A DNA stretch of 64,000 nucleotides from Roseinatronobacter sp052379845 (GCA_052379845.1 JBQTCF010000003.1); one strand, 5' to 3'; counted from the first letter of the stretch, positions 26,826-35,176 are shown. The notes: a model not told the origin generated them from the letters alone. Numbers and translations are program-made.

Positions 26826-27545
26826 ATGCATCCGTGCCAGACCTGCCCTTTGCGCAAGCATGACCTGTTCACGCCCTTCAGCCCTGAGGACCTGACATTC
26901 ATGATGCAATTCCGCGACGCCGAGGTGACATTGGCCCCCGGTGCGGCGCTGTATCATGAAGGCGATGAAACAGATTATTTTTTCACCGCACGCGAAGGGC
27001 AGGGGGCACGGTTCAAACACCTGCCCAATGGCGAACGGCAATTGGTGAATTTCATCTTTCCCGGTGACATGGTGGGGTTTCAGGCCATGTTGGCAGACGG
27101 GGCCGCAACCTCCGCACTTGCGGCAAGCCCGATGGTGCTGTGCCGCTTTCACAAGCGCAAACTGCCTGATCTGTTTCGCAATAACCCCTCGCGCGCCTAT
27201 GCCCTGACATGGATTGCCGCCGTTGAGGAGCATTTCCTCAATGAGATGATTGCAACCTTGGGACAGCGCAGCGCCCAACAGCGCATGGCATGGGCGCTGC
27301 TGAAAATTCACCGGCGGCTGGCCGCCGTTGGGCTTGCGCCGAACGGGCGGGCGCAATTCCCCTTCACGCAACGCGATCTGGCCGATGCGCTGGGGTTGTC
27401 ACTTGTCCATACCAACAAAACGCTTGCGCGCCTGCGCCCATGGGTGAGCTGGGAAAACGGCCTGTTGCAGATCCTTGATGCAAAAGCCCTGTCCGCACTT
27501 GCGATGGCCGATACCCTGACGCCGCCGCAACGCCCGCTGCTATGA
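26826..27545 (+). CDS. Crp/Fnr-family transcriptional regulator
   Basis: 239 residues from ATG 26826 (MHPCQTCPLRKHDLF). A cyclic-nucleotide-binding-type beta barrel occupies about residues 20-130, and a Crp HTH follows (FTQRDLADALGLSLVHTNKTL, in parts, about 180-200). Two N-terminal Cys in CQTC and a later Cys in VLCRF are present, but the four-Cys pattern of FNR is not evident, so I do not claim an iron-sulfur sensor. Divergent from the second TRAP operon and overlapping tail-to-tail with the next gene by 6 bp. The signal is unknown. Confidence 0.87.
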   Translation: MHPCQTCPLRKHDLFTPFSPEDLTFMMQFRDAEVTLAPGAALYHEGDETDYFFTAREGQGARFKHLPNGERQLVNFIFPGDMVGFQAMLADGAATSALAASPMVLCRFHKRKLPDLFRNNPSRAYALTWIAAVEEHFLNEMIATLGQRSAQQRMAWALLKIHRRLAAVGLAPNGRAQFPFTQRDLADALGLSLVHTNKTLARLRPWVSWENGLLQILDAKALSALAMADTLTPPQRPLL

Positions 27546-27902
27546 CTTGCGCGCGAAATACGCCACAAGGTGTTGCAGATCCGTCGTAAAGAAGGGCAGG
27601 CCCAGCACCGGATAGCGCGACCTGTTCGCAGAGTGCGAACAAGGTGACCCATCCAGCAAGATGACGTGCGCCCTGTGCTGTTCAAGCACCCCGCGCAAAG
27701 GGCTTTGCGAAAAGGCATCCGGCGATAGTTGCACCACCGCAAGGCGCAACGCCGCCCCTTGCGCGTGTTCCGACATCAGGGCAAGCGCTTCTGCCTCGGT
27801 AGTGGCGATCAGGGGGGTGCCGAACCCCAGGTGTTGCAGGGTTGTGGAAACATCCTTCGCCACAATCGAAAAATTCACAAAGACAAGAAATGTCCCATCC
27901 AT
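27540..27902 (-). CDS. Small unknown protein, receiver-like
   Basis: 120 residues from ATG 27902 (MDGTFLVFVNFSIVAKDVST). I do not recognise a named family. The pattern of alternating hydrophobic strands and helices (LVFVNF, IATTEAEALALMSEHAQG, LRLAVVQL, AHVILLDGS, PVLGLPFFTTDLQHLVAYF) looks like a response-regulator receiver of about 115 residues, but the usual acidic pair after strand 1 and the phospho-Asp after strand 3 are missing. It overlaps the Crp/Fnr gene tail-to-tail and is divergent from rsgA. It is probably a non-phosphorylated receiver-like protein; the function is not known. Confidence 0.6.
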   Translation of the reverse strand: MDGTFLVFVNFSIVAKDVSTTLQHLGFGTPLIATTEAEALALMSEHAQGAALRLAVVQLSPDAFSQSPLRGVLEQHRAHVILLDGSPCSHSANRSRYPVLGLPFFTTDLQHLVAYFARKS

Positions 27903-27979
27903 AGCGTCATGCACCTTGCTGTTCCAAAGGCAGCATTTGCACAGATATCGCAACCGCAGGCTATAAACTGTGACATAGC

Positions 27980-29074
27980 ATGGCGGGCCTTGCATTTTTT
28001 CGCCATCGCGCCCATTCAGGGGCTGTGACCCAGTCCTTAGACCCCCCTTCCCATTCTGTGACGGCCCTTGGTTGGTCGGCGTTTTTTGACGACCAGCTGA
28101 CACCCGATGATGCTGGCCTTGCGCGTATGCGCATTGCAACGGTCCATCGCGCCAGAATGACTGCGATTTCACCACAAGGGCCAGTGCGCCTGACACTGCC
28201 CCCCCGCGCCAACACGGCTGACTATGCCGTGGGCGACTGGGTTCTGGTCCAGCCCGATGCGCCGGTATTGGTGCGCAGGCTGGACCGCAAGGCCCTGCTG
28301 CAACGGCGCACCGAAGGCGGGCGCATGCCGCAATTGATTGCGGCCAATGTGGACACGCTTTTCATTGTGACATCGTGCAATGATGACCTGAACCCGGCCC
28401 GGCTGGAACGGTATCTGGCCCTTGCGAATGAGGCGGGCGCAACGCCTGTCATTGTCCTGACCAAGGCCGATCAGGTCGAAGATACCGCGCCTTACCGCGC
28501 GCAGGTGGCCAGTTTGCAGCGCGGCTTGGCAGTTGTGGCGCTGGACGCCACTGCACCAGATGCGGCCCTGACGCTGGCGCCGTGGTGCGGTGCCGGTCAG
28601 ACCGTTGCCCTTGTCGGGTCGTCCGGTGTTGGCAAATCATCGCTTCTGAACACGCTGGCGGGAAAATCCCCCGAACAGGCGCAGGCGACCGGAAGCATTC
28701 GTGAAGCTGACGCCAAGGGCCGCCACACAACAACATCGCGGTCCCTGCACCGCGTTGTGGGCGGCGGTTGGGTGATTGACACCCCCGGCATGCGCACCCT
28801 TCATGTCAGTGACAGTGCCGCAGGGCTGGAACAGTTGTTTGCCGAAATCACCGAACTTGCGCCTATGTGCCGCTTTCGGGACTGCACCCATGCCCATGAA
28901 CCGGGATGCGCCGTGCAAGCGGCGCTGGCCGAAGGGGGGCTTGACCCCGCGCGCGTGGACCGGTGGCGCAAGCTTCTGCAGGAAAATCAGGCCAACACCC
29001 CTGTGCAGTCCGGCCCGCGCGGCAACAGGATAACCAAACCCCCCGGCACCGGCCCCGGTGGCAAGCGCCGCTGA
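27980..29074 (+). CDS. rsgA: Ribosome small subunit-dependent GTPase A
   Basis: 364 residues from ATG 27980; a GTG at 28025 (just after AGGGG) is an alternative start giving 349 residues. Circularly permuted GTPase: N-terminal OB domain, G4 LTKAD, then G1 GSSGVGKSSLLN and G3 DTPGM. The C-terminal zinc site CRFRDCTHAHEPGC completes it. RsgA checks 30S subunit maturation. The basic C-terminal tail ending GPGGKRR is common in this protein. It is a housekeeping gene, divergent from the small receiver-like gene. Confidence 0.95.
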   Translation: MAGLAFFRHRAHSGAVTQSLDPPSHSVTALGWSAFFDDQLTPDDAGLARMRIATVHRARMTAISPQGPVRLTLPPRANTADYAVGDWVLVQPDAPVLVRRLDRKALLQRRTEGGRMPQLIAANVDTLFIVTSCNDDLNPARLERYLALANEAGATPVIVLTKADQVEDTAPYRAQVASLQRGLAVVALDATAPDAALTLAPWCGAGQTVALVGSSGVGKSSLLNTLAGKSPEQAQATGSIREADAKGRHTTTSRSLHRVVGGGWVIDTPGMRTLHVSDSAAGLEQLFAEITELAPMCRFRDCTHAHEPGCAVQAALAEGGLDPARVDRWRKLLQENQANTPVQSGPRGNRITKPPGTGPGGKRR

Positions 29075-29170
29075 CGGCGCGCGCGTTTCCCGCCCCGCGG
29101 GGCCTTATCGGCCAAACTGCCCCCGCGCTGCTTTGGTCTGGTGGGGGGGGCTGCAACACCCAAGGCCGGC

Positions 29171-29452
29171 TTACGGGTCTGTGTCATGCAAAACGGCAGG
29201 TTCCAGCCCCAGCGCGGCAAGCGCTGACAGGCCGCATGGCCCGGCCAGAACGGTGGTGAAGGTCGGGTTGGCGGGCGGCGGCGGGGCGGTCGGGTCCTGC
29301 TCCGAGGCAAGCCATGCCCCCGGCGGCACGTCCGCTTGCAGCCCCGATGCCACGCGATACAGATTGCCGTGACGATCCACCCATAACGGGGATTCGGCGC
29401 TGGTCAGTTCGGGGGGGTGGTTTGCCGGTTCTGCAACGGTCACTCTGAACAT
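29171..29452 (-). CDS. Small unknown protein, third gene of the spike-like operon
   Basis: 93 residues from ATG 29452, with AAAAGGA placed 9 nt upstream, 30 bp after the stop of the large spike-like gene. Proline-rich in its second half (DPTAPPPPANPTFTT). No family recognised. The first 50 residues contain LWVDRHGNLYRVASG, which could be a small beta structure. Its place suggests a phage- or GTA-associated accessory protein. It could also be unrelated. Confidence 0.6.
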   Translation of the reverse strand: MFRVTVAEPANHPPELTSAESPLWVDRHGNLYRVASGLQADVPPGAWLASEQDPTAPPPPANPTFTTVLAGPCGLSALAALGLEPAVLHDTDP

Positions 29453-29482
29453 GTGGGCGGTCCTTTTGGGTTTGGGGTTGGG

Positions 29483-30832
29483 TCAGATGGTCAATGCAGC
29501 CTTGCTGGCCAGCCATGTCTGCAGGGTCATGCGTTCGGTCCCCGACAGCGCACGCGGAATCAGCGCCCCTGCATAGAACCGCCCGCTGGAATAGGCATTG
29601 CCCGCGCTGAAAACATGCGTCAGGCCGACAAGCGGCGAAAAGCTGCCCGCCGTTGTGTTGATCGTCGCAGCTTGCCCGTTGCGCCAGGCGTCCGGCGCTG
29701 CGGCCCCGTCGACGCGCACCATATCCACCTGCCGCCCCGCCACGGATGGCGTGGAAAAATCCACCTGATTGGCAGTGCTTTCGTTGCGCCAGCGCAGCCC
29801 GCTGGACACGGTTTTGGTAAAGCGCCCGATGCCGCCGAAAATGATCCCCTCATTCGGGGCGGCGGGCAGGAACGCGATGTCATGCGCTGCCGCGAGTGTG
29901 TAGGATGTCAAACCGCTGAACGCAGATGCCAGCACCAAGCGGTCATCCACCCCGTCAAAGCCCAGATAGGGTATATCGGCCTGTCCCTCCTCGGTCACGT
30001 CAAACCCGTTTGCGCCCGTGACCTGCACTGCGCTGGGGGCGCTGGCCTGTTCCAGTTGCGGCGCGGATATGTCCAGCGTGATGTCGATTGCGCCGCCCGC
30101 CGATGATAATTGCAACAAGATACGGGTGTTGGTAATGCCAGCGCCAGACAAGATGCCCGATGCCGCGCGGCGTATATCCTGCGCAATCGTCGAAGAAAAA
30201 TCCCCGCCATTGGTTGCGCCCAGAAACCCGCTTGTGCTGAAATGTGTGTTGATCAGCGCCACACCAGAAATGTTTGCACTGCTGCCGCCAACCTGCTGCA
30301 CCCATGCTGACCCCGTCCATGTTTGGCCCGTCGCGCTGGAAACCGACGCGGGGGGCGTGAAGTTGATCTGGATGTTTCCCGTGGGCGTGCCGTTCAGCCG
30401 GATGCGGATATTTGGCCTGCCGGCTTTGGGCGCGGTCGAGAGCACCTCGACCGCGGTGTTGGGAATGTTGGAAATGCCCCAGGTGGCAGGCAGCGCCCCG
30501 CCTGCGCCCAGCACCCCCAGCGCCGCACCATCCATGCGGGTATTGGGCAGGCGGTTGCGCAGCCCCGATGCGGGGTGGCGGCCAAATGTCGGGCGGCTGT
30601 TGGGCGCGCTTTGGGTCGCGTGCAGCCCCAGCCCCGACTGGTCGTTCAGCCGCGCCACGCTTTGGCCCGGCTGGGTGACAGGCAGGGTTCCTGCCACATC
30701 CTGAAACACCCCGGTATCGGCAGAAAACACCGCGCCTTGTGACTGGTTTGTGAACAACAGTTGCGGCCGCCACCGTCCCTTGCGGTGCCAGATTGGCAAG
30801 GTGTTCAAATTCACCGACAGCCCCAGTTTCAT
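29483..30832 (-). CDS. Putative gene-transfer-agent head spike fibre (GhsB-like)
   Basis: 449 residues, rich in Gly/Ser/Thr/Asn, with many short beta strands. A C-terminal LamG/concanavalin-like region runs from about residue 290 (YLGFDGVDDRLVLASAFSG to the end). It is coupled by a 4-bp ATGA overlap to the 87-residue gene upstream. The pair matches in order and size what I know of the R. capsulatus GTA head-spike genes rcc01079 and rcc01080 (GhsA and GhsB), whose product binds the recipient capsule. No capsid, terminase or portal gene is in the window, as expected for the unlinked spike locus of GTAs. It could also be a remnant or a prophage tail fibre. Confidence 0.65.
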   Translation of the reverse strand: MKLGLSVNLNTLPIWHRKGRWRPQLLFTNQSQGAVFSADTGVFQDVAGTLPVTQPGQSVARLNDQSGLGLHATQSAPNSRPTFGRHPASGLRNRLPNTRMDGAALGVLGAGGALPATWGISNIPNTAVEVLSTAPKAGRPNIRIRLNGTPTGNIQINFTPPASVSSATGQTWTGSAWVQQVGGSSANISGVALINTHFSTSGFLGATNGGDFSSTIAQDIRRAASGILSGAGITNTRILLQLSSAGGAIDITLDISAPQLEQASAPSAVQVTGANGFDVTEEGQADIPYLGFDGVDDRLVLASAFSGLTSYTLAAAHDIAFLPAAPNEGIIFGGIGRFTKTVSSGLRWRNESTANQVDFSTPSVAGRQVDMVRVDGAAAPDAWRNGQAATINTTAGSFSPLVGLTHVFSAGNAYSSGRFYAGALIPRALSGTERMTLQTWLASKAALTI

Positions 30833-31092
30833 GCGACCACCAATGCGTGAATGCCGCCCGCCGTGGTGCCAGTGGCAAGCACGCCCCGCACGCCCACAGG
30901 CAGTAGCGCCAGATCGCCCACAACCACAGTGCGGGTTTCGTTGCGAATGGTGCGTATGACAAGTGTTCCGCCGGTTTCGACATATAACGCCGACGCCGGA
31001 AATGCCAGATCGGCGGTATCATGCGGGGTGACGGGCAGCATATCAGTGGCCGGGCCAGCAGCGGTCAGGGCGTGTGATTTGAAAATGTCCAT
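30829..31092 (-). CDS. Spike base protein, RCAP_rcc01079-like (GhsA-like)
   Basis: 87 residues from ATG 31092 (AAAAGGACACCCTC upstream). The start MDIFKSHALTAAGPATDM, followed by VTPHDTADL, ALYVETGGTLVIRT and an end rich in VRGVLATGTTAGGI, matches the small spike-base proteins found in Rhodobacterales GTA and phage loci. First gene of a three-gene leftward operon, with stop overlapping the fibre gene start. The longer in-frame extension to 31314 lacks coding character. I identified the family from memory of its pattern, not by a search. Confidence 0.72.
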   Translation of the reverse strand: MDIFKSHALTAAGPATDMLPVTPHDTADLAFPASALYVETGGTLVIRTIRNETRTVVVGDLALLPVGVRGVLATGTTAGGIHALVVA

Positions 31093-31369
31093 GAGGGTGT
31101 CCTTTTCAGAATTATGTTGGGGCATCTCGCACGGTTGACCGGGCGCGAGGCTGGTGCAATCATGACAGTCAGGGTTTTGCATTCGCCTAAGGCAGCGCAC
31201 GGCGGGCCTGCAACAGCCCGAATTTTGGCGCGTTTCCCGTGCCGTGTGTTGCGTGCCTTGCCCAGTCATTGACAAGCCGGGTTTGATTCGTGAATGAAAG
31301 CGGGAACAGGTCACGGCGTTGCGGGGTTATGGTTGCACCCCGACGCCCTTGCCGCAATTTGGAGCAAAC

Positions 31370-32128
31370 ATGCCCCCGCGCCCCCCTTCCGACTGGCCCA
31401 TCATCCGCACCGTGGGTGTGGATGGCATGCTGGTCAGCTTCAGTGACCAGCTGGGCGAAGCGGCAAACCGGGCCGCGCTGGCCTTTCGGGCCGCGCTGGA
31501 TGGCGCGCCCGTTCCGGGGCAGGAAGAAAGTTCAACTTCGCTGGCATCGGTCTATGTGCGGTTCGATTTGCGCAATGTGGACCATGCGGCGGTGCATGCT
31601 GCCCTGATGGACTTGTTGGCGCAGCGCAACTGGTATGATGCGGCCTTGCCCACAGGGCGCAAACGTTGGCGCGTGCCGGCAGTTTTCGGCACCGAGCTTG
31701 CGCCGCAATTGTCCGAAGCCGCCGCTTTGGCAGGGCGGTCGCCGGAGGCGGCGATCCGCAGCATCTGCGCCACCCCCTTGCGCGTGCAGACCATCGGCTT
31801 TGCCCCCGGCCAGCCCTATCTTGGTGAACTGCCCCCGCATTGGGACATTCCCCGCCAGACAGGGCTTACCCCGCGCGTGCCCGAAGGGGCGCTTGTGGTG
31901 GCCATTCGGCAAATGGTGGTGTTTTCAGTCAGCGCGCCTACAGGCTGGCGCCATGTCGGGCAGACCGCCTTGCGCCTGTTCCGGCCTGATGACCCCGACC
32001 CGTTTTTGCTGCGTCCGGGGGATGAGGTGCAGTTCGTGCCCGTCGCGCCCGAAACGCTGGACACTCTGCGCCGCACCGACCCGGCAGGCGGGGCGGTGGC
32101 TGTGGCCATTGCGCAGGGCGCTGCGTGA
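31370..32128 (+). CDS. pxpB: 5-oxoprolinase subunit PxpB (KipI-like)
   Basis: 252 residues from ATG 31370 with GGAGC upstream. The cyclophilin-like KipI/PxpB fold is indicated by VYVRFDLRNVDHAAVHAAL, the GFAPGQPYLGELP segment (about 142-154) and the PRVPEGALVVAI stretch. With PxpA and PxpC it hydrolyses 5-oxoproline to glutamate using ATP. The next gene overlaps it as TGATG. A possible -35 TTGACA at 31269 has no convincing -10. Confidence 0.93.
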   Translation: MPPRPPSDWPIIRTVGVDGMLVSFSDQLGEAANRAALAFRAALDGAPVPGQEESSTSLASVYVRFDLRNVDHAAVHAALMDLLAQRNWYDAALPTGRKRWRVPAVFGTELAPQLSEAAALAGRSPEAAIRSICATPLRVQTIGFAPGQPYLGELPPHWDIPRQTGLTPRVPEGALVVAIRQMVVFSVSAPTGWRHVGQTALRLFRPDDPDPFLLRPGDEVQFVPVAPETLDTLRRTDPAGGAVAVAIAQGAA

Positions 32129-33165
32129 TGGGGGGCGCGATGGGCCGCATGACGCTGGAACGGGCCGGACCGGGCATCAGCATTCAGGACCAGGGGCGCA
32201 AGGGCGCGCTGGCGCAGGGCCTGTCGCGTGGGGGCGCGGCCGATCTGCTGGCGCTGGCGGAAGGGGCGGCCCTTCTGGGGCAGGATACCGGCCTTGCCGC
32301 GCTGGAACTTGCGGGAAGTTTCCTGCGCGCAACACTGGACGCGCCTGCGCGCATTGCCCTGACAGGGGCACCCATGCGGGCAGTGTGTGACGGGGCCGCA
32401 CTTGCGTGGAATGCCAGCCACGCGCTGGCCGCCGGGACCACGCTGGAGCTGTCGGGCAGTGCGGGGGGCTACAGTTACCTGCATATCGGCGGCGGGATTG
32501 TGGCGCGGGATATGCTGGGCGCGCGTTCGGCGCATCTGGCGGCGGGCATCGGGGCCATGCTGGTGGCGGGCGATACGGTGGCCTATGCCCCCGACACTGG
32601 CGGGCGTGTCGGGCTGTGCCTGCCCGCGCTGCCACGGTTTGACGGGGGCACCTTGCGGATGGTGCAAACCCCCCAGACCGCATTGTTCCCCCCCCAACAG
32701 CGCGTGCGGTTCACAACGACCGTGTTTCGCAAGGATGCGCGCGCCAATCGCATGGGCCAGCGGCTGGTTTGTGACGGGGCGGGGTTCGGGGCTGACACCG
32801 GCCTGAGCATCCTGTCTGAAGTCATCACGCCCGGCGACATCCAGATCACGGGCGACGGCGCGCCTTTTGTGCTGCTGTGCGAATGCCAGACAACGGGCGG
32901 CTATCCGCGCATTGGAACAGTGCTACCATGCGATATTGTGCGGCTGGTGCAGGCCCCGGCTGGGGCGGCGCTGCGTTTCAGCTTTGTGTCGCTGGAAGAA
33001 GCCGTCAGGCTTGAACGGCACGAAGCCGCCCGCCGCGCCGCGTTGCGCCGCACGCTGCGCCCGCTTGTGCGCGATGTGCATGCCATTGCGGACCTGCTGG
33101 CCTATCAGTTGATAAGCGGGGTAACCTGCGGGGATGAACTGGAACGCGGGGGGGAAATGCCATGA
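32128..33165 (+). CDS. pxpC: 5-oxoprolinase subunit PxpC (KipA-like)
   Basis: 345 residues from ATG 32128, sharing a base with the pxpB stop; an overlapping GTG at 32125 and ATGs at 32140 and 32149 are alternative starts. KipA/PxpC features: GPGISIQDQGRKGALAQGLS at the N-terminus, then LELAG near residue 65 and ITGDGAPFVLLCECQTTGGY near 240-260. Partner of PxpB in the ATP-dependent carboxylase-like half of 5-oxoprolinase. Its stop overlaps the pxpA start as ATGA. Confidence 0.93.
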   Translation: MGGAMGRMTLERAGPGISIQDQGRKGALAQGLSRGGAADLLALAEGAALLGQDTGLAALELAGSFLRATLDAPARIALTGAPMRAVCDGAALAWNASHALAAGTTLELSGSAGGYSYLHIGGGIVARDMLGARSAHLAAGIGAMLVAGDTVAYAPDTGGRVGLCLPALPRFDGGTLRMVQTPQTALFPPQQRVRFTTTVFRKDARANRMGQRLVCDGAGFGADTGLSILSEVITPGDIQITGDGAPFVLLCECQTTGGYPRIGTVLPCDIVRLVQAPAGAALRFSFVSLEEAVRLERHEAARRAALRRTLRPLVRDVHAIADLLAYQLISGVTCGDELERGGEMP

Positions 33166-33944
33166 TCACACGGATTGATCTGAATGCCGATATGGGCGAA
33201 GGGTTCGGGCCCTGGCCGATGGGGGCAGATGATGCGCTGTTACAGGTGATCACATCTGCCAATATCGCCTGCGGGTTCCATGCGGGCGACCCCGATGTGA
33301 TGGCCACTGCCATGGCGCAGGCGGTGGAAAACAACGTGGGTATCGGGGCGCATCCGGGGTTGCCGGATTTGCAGGGCTTCGGGCGGCGGCGCATGCAGAT
33401 ATCCCTGCGCGAAGCGCGCAATCTGGTGGCTTATCAACTGGGCGCGGCGCAGGCCATGGCGCGGTCGGTGGGCGGGCAGGTGCGGCATTTGAAACTGCAT
33501 GGCGCGCTGGCCAATATGGCCGCACAGGACGACGCGCTGGCGCGCGCCTGTTTTGAAGGGGCGCTGGCGGTTGACCCTGACATAATCCTGATGGTCATTT
33601 CCGGCACGGCACAATTGCGCGCGGCCCATGCCCTTGGCGCGCGTGTGGCCTGTGAAATCTTCGCTGACCGTGCCTATACCGAAGATGGGCTATTGATGGA
33701 CCGTCAGCTGCCCGGCGCGGTGATCCATGACGCCGACCAGATTTGCGCGCGCATTCTGGCCATGCTGCGCGCCGGGGCGATCATCACGGCCAAAGCCACG
33801 CATCTGCCTGCGCAGATTGACACCATCTGCCTGCATGGGGACACGCAGGGCGCTGTTGCCATTGCCCACACCTTGCGCAGCGCGTTGCTGGCGGCGGGCG
33901 TGGCGCTGCGCCGTTTTGACGGGGCGCGGCGCGGCGCACAATAG
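33162..33944 (+). CDS. pxpA: 5-oxoprolinase subunit PxpA (LamB/YcsF family)
   Basis: 260 residues. The family start DLNADMGEGFGPWPMG is intact (residues 5-20), followed by SANIACGFHAGDP, IGAHPGLPDLQGFGRR and VRHLKLHGAL, all conserved in LamB/YcsF proteins and carrying the metal- and substrate-site His/Asp residues. Third gene of pxpB-pxpC-pxpA, joined by 1- to 4-bp overlaps, so the subunits are made in equal amounts. Repeat copy D follows the stop directly. Confidence 0.95.
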   Translation: MITRIDLNADMGEGFGPWPMGADDALLQVITSANIACGFHAGDPDVMATAMAQAVENNVGIGAHPGLPDLQGFGRRRMQISLREARNLVAYQLGAAQAMARSVGGQVRHLKLHGALANMAAQDDALARACFEGALAVDPDIILMVISGTAQLRAAHALGARVACEIFADRAYTEDGLLMDRQLPGAVIHDADQICARILAMLRAGAIITAKATHLPAQIDTICLHGDTQGAVAIAHTLRSALLAAGVALRRFDGARRGAQ

Positions 33945-34043
33945 AGCGTGCCCGCGTGCATTCGTATTCACGCGACCCACCCTAACCTTATGGTGTCGCA
34001 TGTCTTTTTGCGCAAAACCGGTTCCCACCTTTGCGCGACGCAC
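33945..34043 (-). repeat. Palindromic intergenic repeat, copy D (subtype 2)
   Basis: About 99 bp, the inverse of copy A: read on the minus strand it shares GCGCAAA(G/A)GTGGGA, TTTTGCGC and AAAAAGACATGCGACACCATA with it. It begins at the base after the pxpA stop (33944). As in copy A, the element is antisense to the gene it abuts. Confidence 0.85.
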
Positions 34044-34109
34044 AATAAGCCAGGGTCACGGCGCATGCGGGGCCAGGGACAGGGGGCCCGCATGTGGATT
34101 GAAACATAA

Positions 34110-34127
34110 GTTTCACATAACTCTCAT
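34110..34127 (+). promoter_or_regulatory. Candidate Pho box upstream of phnD
   Basis: GTTTCAC-ATAA-CTCTCAT matches the PhoB direct repeat CTGTCAY-N4-CTGTCAY at 11 of 14 positions with an AT-only spacer. A -10-like TACACT (34136-34141) follows after 8 bp, the spacing of PhoB-activated promoters, which lack a normal -35. It is 84 bp before the phnD start and should drive the phnDDCEE genes under phosphate limitation. Confidence 0.65.
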
Positions 34128-34210
34128 ATGCGCGTTACACTTCGCTGCGATCAGGTCGGCACTCCCGAATGCGGGACCAAAGCTGCCAACCTGATCCGGA
34201 GATCACACAT

Positions 34211-35137
34211 ATGACCAACAAGGCCCTTGCCTGTCTGCTTGCTGCGACAACCGCGCTAAGCACCCTTCCCGTGACCGCCAGCGCCGATTGGCGCGCTGAT
34301 ATGCCGGTGTTCCGAATCGGCCTGTTGGGTGGCGAAAATGAAGCCGACCGCCTGCGCAACAATGACTGTCTGCGCGTCGCGCTGGAAGATCGTCTGGGCG
34401 TGCAGGTCGAAATGTTCCCCGCGCCGGACTATGCCGGTGTGATGCAGGGCCTGCTGGCGGGCCAGCTGGAATATGCAGCGCTGGGCGCATCCGCTTATGC
34501 CGGTATCTACCTTCAAGGCCCCGACGCGGTTGAGCCGATCTTTGTGTCGGCGGAATCCGATGGGTCCACAGGCTACATCGCGGTGATGTATACCCGCGCC
34601 GACAGCGGCATCACGACGCTGGAAGAACTGGAAGGCAAATCACTGGCCTATGCCGACCCGAATTCCACCTCGGGGTATCTGGTGCCACGGTTCGAACTGA
34701 AGCGCGCGGGCATTGATGATGACGCATATTTCAGCCGCACCGGCTTTGGTGGCGGGCATGAACAAGCGGTTATCGCTGTGCTGCAAGGCCAGTATGACGC
34801 AGGCGTAACATGGGCGTCCGGTCAGGGCGAAGCTGCTGACGGGTATACCCGTGGCAACCTGCGCCGCATGATCGACAATGGCCTGCTGGACATGGCCGAC
34901 CTGAACATCATCTGGGAAAGCCCGATCATCCCCAATGGCCCTGTCGTCATCCGTCAGGACATCCCGCAGGAAGCCAAGGATATCGTCAGCGATTATCTGG
35001 CCAACCAGTTGGAACAAGACCCGCAATGTTACTATGATGTGTCCTTCGGCGAAGGTCAGGGTTGGGTCGCGGTTGATCACAGCTTCTTCGAGGGCGTGGT
35101 CGAAATGCGCCGCGAGGAACTGGCCGGTTCGCGCTGA
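34211..35137 (+). CDS. phnD: Phosphonate ABC transporter substrate-binding protein (first copy)
   Basis: 308 residues from ATG 34211 (GGAGATC upstream); the in-frame codon at 34169 lies too far upstream for a signal peptide. Signal peptide MTNKALACLLAATTALSTLP with likely cleavage after TASA. PhnD motifs: IGLLGGENEADRLR, DYAGVMQGLLAGQLEYAALG and AYADPNSTSGYLVPRFELK. It captures phosphonates in the periplasm for PhnC/PhnE. Closely similar to the next gene in the same blocks, so the pair arose by tandem duplication. A strong hairpin with T-tract follows the stop. Confidence 0.95.
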   Translation: MTNKALACLLAATTALSTLPVTASADWRADMPVFRIGLLGGENEADRLRNNDCLRVALEDRLGVQVEMFPAPDYAGVMQGLLAGQLEYAALGASAYAGIYLQGPDAVEPIFVSAESDGSTGYIAVMYTRADSGITTLEELEGKSLAYADPNSTSGYLVPRFELKRAGIDDDAYFSRTGFGGGHEQAVIAVLQGQYDAGVTWASGQGEAADGYTRGNLRRMIDNGLLDMADLNIIWESPIIPNGPVVIRQDIPQEAKDIVSDYLANQLEQDPQCYYDVSFGEGQGWVAVDHSFFEGVVEMRREELAGSR

Positions 35138-35146
35138 CGCAATGTG

Positions 35147-35176
35147 AAGGGTGGCCCATCAGGGGCCGCCCTTTTT
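35147..35176 (+). terminator. Terminator-like hairpin after first phnD
   Basis: AAGGGTGGCCC (35147-35157) pairs with GGGCCGCCCTT (35163-35173) as an 11-bp stem with one G-U pair, followed by TTTTT. It lies inside the phn transport operon and probably works as a partial terminator or 3' protector, giving more PhnD than membrane subunits. Confidence 0.7.

Noticed and set aside
29171..31092. Prophage or integrated element
   Set aside because: Only the spike-like genes are present. No integrase, terminase, capsid, lysis gene or attachment repeats were seen, and flanking genes are housekeeping or catabolic.
31269..31297. TTGACA promoter before pxpB
   Set aside because: No acceptable -10 at 16-18 bp.
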